NCBI GenBank assembly: GCA_027886175.1
Contig: JAJNNQ010000024.1
Location: forward strand, 3,518,001-3,582,000
Origin: Phylloscopus collybita
Lineage: Eukaryota > Chordata > Aves > Passeriformes > Phylloscopidae
DNA length: 64,000 nt
Direction: 5' to 3'
This document shows positions 46,886-58,158 of this stretch, in pieces. How positions within the stretch are numbered: the first letter of the stretch is position 1; the number at the start of each line of letters is the position of its first letter. The notes under the pieces are model-generated. The model saw only the letters and a list, made by a program, of their open reading frames with translations. It did no database searches and was not told where the DNA came from. The position numbers were made by a program, and so were the translations under genes.

Positions 46886-49800
46886 GCTTACATGGCTGGC
46901 ATTATTCAGTTTCTCTCTATTTGGCTAACAGTGGACAAGACAATCATGGCTCTGCCAAACTGAAGATGTGGCCCTGTGATACCCCAGACAGGGAACTCTG
47001 TCACCTGCTTCCAACATTCCTGCTGGATTTCCTTTCCATGGAAACTGTGGTGGAGGAGAGGGTCTTCTACAGAGGCAGAAGACTGATTCCAGCTGTGGAG
47101 CTGAGAAAACTTTCAGTTTTTACAGCTTAATTTTGATCTTTATGCTGTGCTCAGCCTTTCTCCCCCTCTGCCAGTTATTGTCCTCAGCTTTGTCACTCGA
47201 CTTTACTGCACTTTTAATGACCCCATTTTGGGGAATTATGTGGCAATTTTGTAGCAGACTGCACATTTTATGTGTTACACACATTCCAGAGCTGCAAGGA
47301 TATAATTTCACAAAGTCCCAAAACATGTTAAAACCATTAATCTAGGATTAATGGGTGAAGGGTGAGAAAAAAGGAATAATTTAGTGAAGACTCTTTAATC
47401 TCTTATGTTCTGTGATTAAACCTTAGAGAGATGTTATGCAGAAGAAAGATCCTGGACTGTTGTCTCTCAGCTTTTTGCTGTTGCTCCTTTCTAGAATGAA
47501 CAGCAAGGAACAAGAACCTGCCCAGGTAAGAAAAAAAAAAAAAAGTGGTGAATGTTTGATTCTGGCATTTTTTGCAAACATCCTGGTGTCAGCTCTAATA
47601 TACACACCCCCAAATATATTACAGCATACATTGCACAAAAAACTTAACAACATCCTGCTTTCTTTTTTAGCCCTCTATGTACAGAAGGCTACAAAATTGT
47701 CTCATGTATGTGTGCTTTCAATTAAAATTTCCAGTTTCCAGGTCCAGTGCTTTTTCTCCACAAGTACAGGAGACAGCCTAAAGAAGGGAGAAAAGTCTCC
47801 ATGGAGTTTTACCTCTGTACTCATTATGAGCTGGTTAGCAAGTACCTGCTATTCACCAGCTTAGAAAACAATTTGAAATTCAAGTAACTCTCAGCAAGGA
47901 CCTAACAGAGGACATCAGACAGCCAGCCAGTTTCATATGCCTCATCCTTCAAAGATTTTTGCTCTGATGCTCTCCCTCAGCACCACACACCAATTTTTCC
48001 CCCTGCTTTCCTTTCTGTATTTGAAGTGGAAATGAATTGCTGTTTTAAATATCTCCTAACTGGAGATTTTAATGCCCTGTAACGATAAAAATTATTCATC
48101 AAGGTATGACTTAGGAACAAGAGAACATGTTGATATGCAAAGCCGAGCTAAACTTCCTCTTCCAAAGAGCAAAGTGTTAGTGAAAAATCTGCTTGGGCCA
48201 AATGAGGTTGGGAACCTGGCACAGGTAATATATACAATTATATATGATGTATACAAGAACTCTGAGCATATAATTCCCCAATTTTCTCAGGTATTTATTG
48301 TACTAACAATGTGAAATTAACTTCACTTGGGTAGCAATTTGAGAGGTGTTTTATGATAAGGGTGATCCATTCAACATTTCTGATTTAGACTTTTAAAAGC
48401 AGTATTGAGGCCTCGTGGCATACCCAGACACATAAAACCAAATCTTTTTGTGCTCAGCTGAGCCTTTTCTCATTCTTAGGGGTGAAATGAACCTTCAGTT
48501 TCAAAGCTTTGAACCTCTCATCCGAAACCAAGTGAGCTGACATTAACCTGGAAGGAGGAAAAAGTGTTTCTGTAGTTGGTGTTTGGTTTTCACACCTTTA
48601 GGTTTGGCTTAGATATCCTCTTGTTAGGATGGTTAGAAATTTTTAATTTTTAACTCAGAGCTTACCTGCTACAGGGCTTTGTTGGCTCTAGGGTCATAAA
48701 GAAATCCATTCAATTTTTTTCTCTCACTGATTTACCTGAATGTTGCAACTCCTCAATGCTTTTGGGCAGCCTCCACTTTTTGGCTTTGACCTACTCCTAT
48801 CACTTAAGGATTGAGTGTATGGTTCTATTCTGGTCAAATGCAGTGATCAAATTAAAAAAGAACAGAATCACAACTATGTCCATATCTATTAAATAGCAGG
48901 TCTAAGGAAATATAATGAAAACACACACAAGAAGGAAAAAAACCCTGATACTCTGTGTTTTGTGTGTAGATGGAAAGGCAGTGGGAAGTTTTAACTTCAT
49001 ATGTGTACTGATGTAGTAAATTAAATTGGTCAGGGTAGCTCCAGGGAGTTAGCAATTTTTTTCCTTAAGGGAATATAAAATGTCATATTTTCATTCAGAA
49101 ATGCTAATACTTTGCTACTCTTTCAGCATTTTGTATGTAGTATTAACTGCAATTCATTGCAGGCCAAAAAAAAAAAAAGGGTTTATTTGTTTTACTCAAA
49201 AAAGTATAATGTATTCTTTAATGTGGGCAGAAAATTAAATCCTGTGTCTGTATCTGAAGAGACACAGGACTGAGCTTCCTCATTGACTGAACTACTGGAG
49301 CTATTCCAAATAATCTGCATCTTTTAGGCCTTGCACTGCCTCTCTATAAGGACAGCAGATAACAATTATAACAAAAACAGTAGGACTGCACTGGATGTGT
49401 GTGGTGCAGGGTTTCAGGAGGGGGACAAATGCAGATACAAACCAGAAACTAAATTTTTTTGAATCCTCTAAATTACAGTTTGTGATCTCAGGGTGCAGGG
49501 TTTACCCTGACACATCTGTGCTGTGTTCAGCCACACAAGACAAAAACAACTGCCAGGTTTGGGGATGGCAGAGAATTCCAACTCCTTGTTAGTTTGACAG
49601 AAAACATTGGACCCTCCTGCCCTGGGTAGGTATGGTCCTTTTCTGCTTTTTAGGGGCATTCAGGGTGGTTTCATTAATGTGCCCTCCCAGGAGCACAGAG
49701 GAATCATCATCCTTCCTCTTTCCCTGAGGCACATGGTGCCTCTGAAACTTTGGTCTTTTGCTAGACATGGAATGGCTGTTTGGGGTGTTTGGAAGTGCTC

Positions 49801-52648
49801 TGTCACTTGCAGCGTGCCTTTGTGATGCTCCTGAATTATATATTACATATTATATAAATATATATATATATCTACTGGTTACCAATGTATGCAGGAGATA
49901 GGACTCAATGATCCAAGGAATAGTTGCCAATCCCATGTTCTCTAATATCCAGATGTATAAAATAGCTGGCAAATGAAGAATAGTATTTATCTGGACAAAA
50001 GCAGTCCTGCACACTGCAGGTGAGTTGCCTTTATTTTAGACAACCACTCTGTGATCCCATGAACCAACACGAACAGGCACTTCTGAGGTACAGTTCCACT
50101 CACTAATCTGAAATTTAGAGGTAAAAACCTCAGATGTGTCCCACCTCAAAGTCAGGACATCCACTTTAAAGCAATTTAAAGACTCACCAGGTCAGGTGTC
50201 GACAGCTACAGCATAAAGTTGGATGACACTATTTCAACCACTGATATTTGTAATATAAATAAAAAATGTCAAATAATTCCTTTGCTGTTCACTAGCAAGA
50301 CACCAATTAGAAGACTTCATCCAATTTTTTTTGACACTGCTCTTCAGGGAAGGTGTGGACTGCTTAAAAAAAATTCTACAGGTGAGCGAGAAATATTAAA
50401 TTTCTTGTAAGCCAAAAACTACATGGAAGAGCTAATGAAGGCTAAGTACAGGTTAAATTTTAAAAGGCCAGGGAAAGAGAAGTTGGAGAAAATAGATATT
50501 AATACTTCTCAAGTGTATGGAAAGCTCTTAAAGAGGCTGTGGATGCAAGAAGAAACATGGATTTACCTCCCTGCAAGAAAGAATGAAGAAAGAGGAAGGT
50601 TTGACCACAGGTTTGCCCACAGTGCAGCAAAAGGAAGCAGCTCCAGAGGATCACTTTTCCCCTGGGCTCCTTGGTGTCAAAAGCAGGGAACTCAACTGTG
50701 TCAAATCTCTGCTTATTTCAGTACCTGCTGGCAGAGGAGGGGCAGTAGCTGAAAGTGTGCCCATCTTACCCTGTTCTCCCACCTCTCCCAGTCCCACCTC
50801 TCACCCTGTGCCCACTCCGTGCTGTTGAGATGTTTTCCCTCCTGCTTCAGCAAGAGACAAAATTTTGGCCTCCAAATGCCAACAGAAACCATGCTCAGGA
50901 CTCTGTGAGAGCCCAGCAGAGGCTCTGCCACGCCAGGGAAGCAGAAGCACACATGGGCCCACGTGTTAATAGGAGAGTAGAAGTGCTCTGCGTTCTAACT
51001 AAATCAGAGATTTATGATGTTTTGCACTGTCCCCACAGCAAACTCAAAGAACGATGAAACTACTCACTTCCTCTGCTCTTTCTCATGCTTTCCTGGTGCC
51101 ACAGCAACTGCTTCTGTTGAATATTTAACCACCTTACTTTTTCAGATCCCAATTTACTGATGTTCTGACAACTTTCCTTTATCTCTCACCCTTTCATCAC
51201 TCAAGGTGTGTGGGGGGAAAAAAAGCCAGTCTGTGCATTATGAGCTCACAGAAGTGCAGAATGAAAGAGGAGGAAAAACATGCAAATAACTATGTTTGAC
51301 TTCTTGCTGCTAACACACAAGCCAGAGGGAAAACAGCCAGAAGCTCCCTAAACTGGATAAGAGAATATATGTGAGGAGTGTGGCTGATTAAATGGAAGGA
51401 GGGGCACTTAGTGAATCCTTTATTATCTTACCTTATTTTGTGAAAACTCCTGCATATTTTCAAGGCCCCATTTCAGTCCTGCATTCTGGACATATAATTG
51501 TTTGTATTTTGAACAGCTGGCTGAAGTTTTGGCATGAGTTTCTGCAGACATAAGTTCTTTCCTTGATGCTTTCCCGTTCTTTTCGCCTAAAAATTTCTTT
51601 GCAGTCAGCTTAGCAAACCACACATTGGATTAAAAAAAAAAAATCACCTCTTTAAGGTTCAAGAAATAATATTTGCAAGGAATTTTCATTGTTCTCACAT
51701 GTACATATGGAAAAGGGAAGCTCTAGGAAGGTGCTGTTTCTTTTTACCCAGAGAATGCCTTTAAGAGAAAGGACCTCGAGCCCATGACCCATTAAAGTCA
51801 GAAATTAAATATCTCAGTTTTGCTTTCTCTGGCTGCAGTACTGACATAAATTTCCAGTTTCTGAATTCTTCTGCCCATCTGGTTCAGGAATGTCTTCTAT
51901 AGCCCTTCTTCATTGTCTTAAGATTAAAAAAGGAAAGCAGCACTTTTTAAATTGATATAGAATAATGAATGAGAAAAGTATCTTGTCAATCATTTTAAAG
52001 AAGATTGAGGTGGTTATAGCACATAATTACTAAATTTAATGAAGTAATTACTTTTCAAATTGATTTCTAATTTCCTACCAAAAAAAAAGTTCCCATGGTT
52101 CTTAATGGAACAGGAATAATTAACAGTACCTACAAATTAAAATTACCCATGCTGTATTGCATACTTTGAGGAGCTGGATTATAGATTTGTTGCATTCTTT
52201 GCATGGAAATGGATCCTAGTTTGAATAAACCTCGAACCACTCATTCTTTTCTGTTGATTCTGTCAGTTTACAACAGCACTTTATGCTGTCTCCTGCCCTG
52301 AGTTTCAGTGTTCTCCCTGCTGCCACTCTGGAAAAAAAGACCTGTGGGTAGCACAGCACATCTGGTGACATGGGCAGTGCTGAGAAAAGCAAGGAAAAAC
52401 ATTAGTTCTCAGTAAGGTCAGAAAAGATTGCTGGAAATATTCAGGGATCACAATCACTTCAGTGATGCGTTGTCAAAGCACAGCTGTCATACTGAGGATT
52501 GTTTTGTTGGAGAGATGTCAGATACCTCAGGATATGGCCTGAGTTTATAAAACCTAAAATTTGCAGCTTGGGGAAACAGTAACATCTTCACTTAATACCA
52601 GAGACAGAATTAGGAAAATCAATAAGTTTGTGGGCCCCTGCAATTGCA

Positions 52649-52651
<3 letters not shown>
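46886..52651. other. Unique noncoding DNA
   Basis: No gene is recognised. It includes an A-run at 47531-47545, a TATA-rich stretch near 49840-49872 and numerous short frames without homologues. A 31-nt candidate micro-exon is listed separately. Confidence 0.6.
47495..47525 (+). other. Candidate 31-nt micro-exon
   Basis: An excellent acceptor (CTTTTTGCTGTTGCTCCTTTCTAG) ends at 47494, and an excellent donor (CCCAG|GTAAGAAAA) begins at 47526. The 31 nt between are open in two frames. One begins with ATG at 47496 and encodes MNSKEQEPAQ, ending exactly on a codon boundary at the donor. The lack of a strong Kozak purine context or nearby exons keeps confidence low. I do not recognise the peptide. 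If real, it would be an alternative first coding exon or a micro-exon of a gene spanning this window. Confidence 0.2.

Positions 52652-52702
<51 letters not shown>
52652..52702 (+). repeat. Poly-A run (51)
   Basis: Fifty-one consecutive A bases, the longest homopolymer in the window. The upstream sequence has AATAAG about 25 bases before it but no standard AATAAA, so a retroposed mRNA 3' end is possible but unsupported. Confidence 0.97.
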
Positions 52703-52707
<5 letters not shown>

Positions 52708-53486
52708 GAATTATGACTTTAGCTAACTGTACAAAGATTTTTTTTTTCCTTTAATATTTGTGCTTAAAGAAAAATAACAGACTATGAGAATTAATGAGAG
52801 CATTTTATGCTGCTTTCCTTATCTTGTTGTAAATGGTTTTTAGAGTAGGAGAGCACAGGTGCATTTCAAAAGACTGAAAAGCGACAAGCCATGTTCCAGA
52901 AGTACCAGGACAACCGACAGAAGTATTTTAAATCATTGCAATGCATTCCCCAGCTTTAGCTACCATAAACACTGCAGACATTTCTGAAATTACAGCAGTA
53001 ATAGGCATTTATAGAGCTAAAAGGCATGCATTTTTACACTGACATCGTGGAAAGAATATGGCAGGGCAAACGTTGAGCATGTAAACCCATTCCTATCCCT
53101 ATTCAGGGTACACTTCCTATTTATTCCTTAAATTGCTTGCAGCCAAAATCTCTGTGCTTTCCTCTGGCACGTCTGATGCTGCTGATTAACCTAGGGAGAC
53201 TGATGTTGTGATAGAAAATCCTCTGAAGTTTGTTTCACTCCTCTGGTTTGATTGAGCAAGCAGAGGTGCAGCAGATTGACAGGATGCCAGCCTGCACTCC
53301 CATGCCAGCTGCATTTCCATCCGGGGGGCTTCCTCTTCCCCACCAACCAGAGACCTTCTTGCCTGCATCACTTAGAGTATTCCCTAGCACAGGGAAGTGA
53401 TTCAGGTGCAGTGATTTGTCTGATGATACTGAAAAGCACATTTATTGGAGTTAAAACCTGAAATCTGGCCAGAAAGTGCTTATTTC
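52703..53486. other. Unique noncoding DNA
   Basis: No gene or repeat family is recognised. Confidence 0.6.
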
Positions 53487-53669
53487 TTTTGGTTTGGGGT
53501 TTTGGGGGTTTTGTTTGTTTGGGGTTTTTTTTGGTTGGTTGGTTTTTGGTTTTGTTTGTTTGTTTGTTTTGTGGTTTTTGTTTTGTTTTGTTTTGTTGTT
53601 TTTGTGGGGGTTATTTTGTTTTGTTTTGTTTTGTTTTGTTTTGTTTTGTTTTGTTTTGTTTTGTTTTGT
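53487..53669 (+). repeat. 183-bp G/T-only tract ending in (TTTTG)11
   Basis: Only G and T except one A at 53613. It passes from GGTTTGGGGTTTTGGGGG-like sequence to GTTTGTTTGTTTG and finally to a perfect TTTTG array (53614-53669). The lysine- and asparagine-rich frame on the other strand is an artefact. Confidence 0.97.
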
Positions 53670-54316
53670 CTCTCAGGCAGAATCCTATGCCAATGGCAAG
53701 TTGGGTGCCAATGGCAAGCAGGACACAACTGCTTCTGTTTCTTCAGGAGGCACCACAAAAACCTTCAGGTTTTGTTTCAGCATCCTTACAATCCTTCCAG
53801 CTTTGTTTTACCTCTCCAGCTTCTGTCTGTGTGAAAACTCAGCTCTTCCCACTGGCTGATTTTATCTTACTTATCTTATTTGTGTCTTGGTGTCATTTTC
53901 TGCCAGCTGAATTACAGGTTTGAGCCTTCTTGTCAAACCATAATATCCAACTCGTGTAGGCTCCCCATAATCCTATTCCTCTTCCCACAGTAAGACATCT
54001 TTCTCAATGATAGAAAAATCACCCCAATACCCAGAAAGGCATGTTATGGTGTTAGCTTGAAAATTGAATTTTCATTTAATCTTCATTGTCAAAAGTTAAA
54101 CTTAAAACTAAGGGTGTCTTAAGGGTTTGGGCATTAAAATTTAACTCAATAAAATTGGTATTTTCAAATGTCAAGGAGATTTAAAATGATGTAAAAGTGC
54201 TTTTATTTTTTAGCACTACAAAAAGGGGGAATTTTTGTGCACATCTTGATTAGAAAGCAAAAAATCCTTTGAAGCCAAAATCTCCTTTCAGCTGGTTTTG
54301 GTGGAGTTTGTTTTGG
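53670..54316. other. Unique noncoding DNA
   Basis: No gene is recognised. GCCAATGGCAAG occurs twice at about 53688-53717, a small local duplication. Confidence 0.6.
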
Positions 54317-54411
54317 TTTCTCTTCTCTTCTCTTCTCTTCTCTTCTCTTCTCTTCTCTTCTCTTCTCTTCTCTTCTCTTCTCTTCTCTTCTTTTCTTTTT
54401 CTTTTTCCTCT
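54317..54411 (+). repeat. 95-bp pure pyrimidine tract, (CTCTT)14
   Basis: An uninterrupted C/T tract whose core is a perfect CTCTT array, with a TTTTC-rich end. Mirror-symmetric homopyrimidine DNA of this length can form triplex (H-DNA). Confidence 0.97.
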
Positions 54412-56924
54412 GGCAAAAAGACCCACTGGGCCATTTTCCTTCATTGGTATATCATATAATAACAAGTCAGTGAACTAAACATGCTGTAATTCATCACTTC
54501 AGGGTTACTTGATTGACCACAGAGTCCATTCCTTGAACAAATCAATGCAGGGGTTAGGAAGTATTTCAAGTTCAAGCTTTTTGTTGGACGATGGGTGGGA
54601 ACTCAGAGAGAAAGAAGAAGGCACTGCACTAGAAGGAACAACTGCATTGCCCTTTGCCAGCAAATTCAATGCTGGATATTGGAGATTTTTTTACTTCTTG
54701 ACCTTGATGCAATCATTTTGGGGGAAAAAAAAAACAAACCCAAAAAAACCCAAAACAAAACAAAAACAAACACCACAAAAAGCACTTTTGGTCTGTAGTA
54801 AGCACGATTGTCACTTCCAGTGTTTTGCACCACCACAGCCCCTCGTTAGCTGTAATCCATGGAAATGGAAATAGGAAATCTTTCCTAAACTGAGAGTTCT
54901 GCTGCAGTCTTGATAGATTTCTATGTTCTTACTTCAAAATCTTGATAGCCCAAGCACAGCCACAGCTTTGAGGGTCAGTGAGACAGGACACAGCTCTCCA
55001 GCCAGGCTCTGGCCAGCACTCTGATTTCTGGTTTGTGTTTTTGTTGCTCACTGTGCTGACCTGAGCCAGCTCTGACAGCAACAGCAAGATCCTGGCGTGG
55101 GGCAGAATCTCAGCACCTTGTGACAGGGATTTATAGGGAAGCTTGGGATTGTATTAAAGCAAGGAACCAGCAGGCTGAACTCTTGCTCAAATTCTTTTCT
55201 CTCCTGCTCTGAGATGGACCACTGTGAACCAGTTCGGAGCCTACCTCCAGTTTGAGGGGAAAAGGTGATTTTTTTATCAAGGTACCTCCCATCAAGGAGG
55301 AAAAGTGGTGTATGATGGAGGGGTGTTTGCCCTGCTTTCAGCTTCACAGCAGTTTCTGAGATGAAGTTACTCAAGTGGCAGCATTAAGTCATGTCACTTC
55401 ATTTAAAGAAACACAGTATTTTGGCAATGATCAGTCTCTCGGGTAAGTAGGTAAATATCCAATCATTTTCCCTTCCTATTTGCACTTGGCTCCCATATTT
55501 ATTTATTCAGGTATGATTCTGAGTGCTTGTTCTGGCCTCTTCCATAAACAAACAGCATTCTCCTTCCTTTTTTAGAAAGTAATTATGCATTTTAAAAAAA
55601 CTAGGAAAATGCGTTTTAAAAGTAAACATGGATAAAAGAGCAATCAGAGCTCGTACCTAAGAATGCTGTTTGGCTTGCAGATTTGTAAAATCTCTGAGAA
55701 ATAAAGGGTGACAAAAACCCCATTTCACTTCTCTGCCTTCCTGTGTCGGATTCTGGGTCCCTTTGGAAGCTCCTGACTTCCAGAGCAAGGTACAAAAACC
55801 CTTTGTTTCAATTTCCTGTGGCCAGAAGAGAATTCCTGTGCTCATCCCTTCACTGTCCTGGTACCGAGAAGGGCAGAGGAGCCACAGCCAAGCTCACACT
55901 CCCTGGCATCACTGGGAATTTTCAGCTTCCTTGGTGTCCTGTTCATTTTCCCAGAGATGGATTGCCTCTGCTCTTTTGAAAAAGAAAATGCCCATGGAAA
56001 GTGCACATCCAAGGTGGTGGATATGGGGCAGGCAAAGGAGAAGAGAAATGTACATTTTTATATGTAAAATGTTATAGTAGCTGCTAAACTAAGTAGGCTT
56101 TTTAGGTCCCATTTCAAAGTGGGGATAGAGAATAATTTAATCATGGTCAGAATTCAAATAAATGCATATTTGCTACAAAATTTGGACATCTTAAGAAATG
56201 TGAAACTCACTGTCAGTGGATTTTACACTGTTGGAGGAAAAACTTAGTTCTTTGCCATACAAATTTAGTAGTTTTATGAAATATTTTATAGAAAAGGTAT
56301 GTGTGTGTGTGTGTATTGTGGTTAATATCTGCAGTTCTTAGGGAACTGCCTGAATTATTACTCTAATTCAGCTATTTCAGGCACTTTGTTAATGCTGTAT
56401 GAAAAGGATTTCTGCAGCTCCAAGACATTGGATAGACAGATAATCCTGTGTCTCAGTAAGAGGGGAAATCATGGCCTACCAATCTCTGAATTTGTCAGTT
56501 GCCTACCAGGTTACATCAGAGGAACAGCATTTCTAAGAGAAGCTTAAAACAAGGGCTCGTCAGTGATTAATTATTAAAGTGCAGATTGTTAGGCTGGATT
56601 TCTGCAATTTGCAGCCATCTGCCTGAGAGAGTTTGTCCTATAATTAAGTTCTTGCTAAAAATGATGATGATGATTGTTGGGGAGGATGAAGTAGCTAGGC
56701 CCTGCAGAGATAATTTAATAGTAAAAGATTCTAAAAGTATGAAACCCACAAGAGGAATAGAATTAAAAGCAAAGTTTGAACTGTAAGCATGGACAGGAAG
56801 AAGGTGATTAAGCAGCTGAAAAGACTTCGCTGGGTGAGTCAGTGACACCCCTGCCAAGACAAATGGATGAATAGAAGGTTGAACCTTCTCAGGTATCAGG
56901 GATAAGGTGGGTTTCACAGGTTTT
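54412..56924. other. Unique noncoding DNA
   Basis: No gene is recognised. An A/C-rich low-complexity tract lies at 54724-54780 and a (GT)n run at about 56300-56314. Open frames near 54509-54874 and 55657-56077 are unsupported. Confidence 0.6.
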
Positions 56925-57223
56925 GGTATGTAGAGTAGTATTGTAATGTTGTAGTTCCCATAGGCTGCATGTAGATTCTGTAGGTTTTGTATCTTGAGGT
57001 GATTGGTTAATGCTCATTAGAATATTCACGATAGAAGGGGTTAAAATGGAATGTAACAAGGAGCTCGGCCTCTTTTGCGTGCCTTCCCTTGGACCCTCTT
57101 GGACACTTTGCACTGAATCCCTTGGACCCTTCCCCAGCCAGGCTGCCTCCCCACGACCAATAAAGCCCGTGTTCCAAAGAGTATCCTGATCTTCAGATCA
57201 TCTCTCTCGCTGGACAACCAGCA
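56925..57223 (+). mobile_element. Solo LTR of an endogenous retrovirus
   Basis: About 300 bp with LTR organisation. It begins TGTAGAGTAGTATTGTAATG (near 56929) and has an AT-rich U3-like region with GTGATTGGTTAATG. A GGAGCTCGGCCTC-like cap region follows, then GACCAATAAAGCCCG with AATAAA at 57159-57164. It ends near 57220-57223 in ...GACAACCAGCA. The arrangement and the short length recall avian ERVK/alpharetrovirus-type LTRs. No target-site duplication could be matched, so both edges are approximate. No viral genes are present. It sits directly upstream of a CR1 fragment. Confidence 0.6.
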
Positions 57224-57284
57224 TGCTTTCTAATAGATGATGCTCTTCAGAATCCAGACAAAGTGCTAAGCTGATGGGAAGGAA

Positions 57285-57590
57285 GGAGAGGAGTGTGCAG
57301 TGAAGGGGTTGAGTATCTCCTCAGCAAGTTTTCTAAGGACAGGAAGCTGGGAGGAGGGGTTGGCACAGCCCAGAGAGTTCTGCAGCCCTTCAGAGGGACC
57401 TGGGCAGGTTGGAGAGATGGCCAGAGAGGGATCATCTGAAATTCAAGAAATGGAAACAAGAAATGGAAATGCACATGGGAAGAAATAACGCCTACGGGCA
57501 TCATCACAGGCTGGGGGCCCAACTGCTGGGAAGCAGCTCTGTGGAGAAGGACCTGGTGGACAAGGTCAGAAGGGGTGGCTGAAATGGTTT
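57285..57590 (+). mobile_element. CR1 LINE fragment, reverse-transcriptase C-terminal region
   Basis: The order of words matches CR1 ORF2: an AAGCTGGGAGGAG block (family peptide TKLGG), CAGAGGGACCTGG-CAGG-TGGAGAG (QRDLDRLE), GGGAAGAAATAACGCC, CAGGCTGGGGGCC (YRLGA) and GCAGCTCTGTGGAGAAGGACCTGGTGGACAA (SSSVEKDL-VDN). The family's FADD catalytic motif, expected just before TKLGG, is degraded to a FSKD-like reading, and frames are broken, so it is inactive. Matching stops at a CA/AAAC simple-sequence tract, and no CR1 continuation was recognised beyond it. Confidence 0.85.
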
Positions 57591-57592
57591 CT

Positions 57593-57596
<4 letters not shown>

Positions 57597-57639
<43 letters not shown>

Positions 57640-58048
57640 CCCCAAAAACAAACAAACAAACAAACAAACAAACAAACAAACAAACAAAAAACCAAAAAAA
57701 CCCACCACCATCACAAACAAACAAAACGAACAAACAAACCAAAAACAAAAAACCCCACCAAACAAACAAAACCAAAACAAACAAAAAAACAAACAAAAAA
57801 CCCCAAAAAAACCCAAAAATCAAACCCCAAAACAAACAGAACCAAAACAAAAAACCAAACAAATGAAACAAAAACAAATAAAATAAAGAAAACCAACCAA
57901 ACAAAACAAACAAAAACAAACAAACAAAACCAAACAAACAAAACCAAACAAAACCAAACCCAAAACCAACCAAACAAACAAAAAACACAAAAAAACCCCA
58001 CAAACCACAACCAAAAAAAACCACAAAACCAACCATCCAACCAACCAT

Positions 58049-58079
<31 letters not shown>

Positions 58080-58158
58080 AACCAACCCGCCCCCCCCCAA
58101 AACACAACACACACACACCCTCCCCCCCCCCCCAAAAAAAAAAAAAAAAAAAAAAAAA
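57597..58158 (+). repeat. 562-bp A/C-only compound repeat
   Basis: It starts as (CA)20 (57597-57635), continues as CAAA/CAAAA/AACC-type words for about 450 bp, then has C9 (58090-58098), an ACAC stretch, C12 (58122-58133) and A25 (58134-58158). Only about a dozen bases in the whole tract are G or T. It abuts the CR1 fragment. Long Lys/Gln/Asn/Thr frames on one strand and Phe/Cys/Gly frames on the other are artefacts of composition. Confidence 0.97.

Noticed and set aside
46596..47130. Phe/Trp/Gly-rich frames resembling membrane proteins
   Set aside because: They translate a G/T-only tract; the apparent hydrophobicity is compositional.
53445..53923. Apparent hydrophobic proteins on the plus strand and a Lys/Asn/Thr-rich one on the minus strand
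   Set aside because: The core is the (TTTTG)n and G/T tract; no gene context.
57575..58135. Long Lys/Gln/Thr-rich and Phe/Cys/Gly-rich open frames on both strands
   Set aside because: They translate the A/C-only compound repeat; stop codons cannot arise in such composition.
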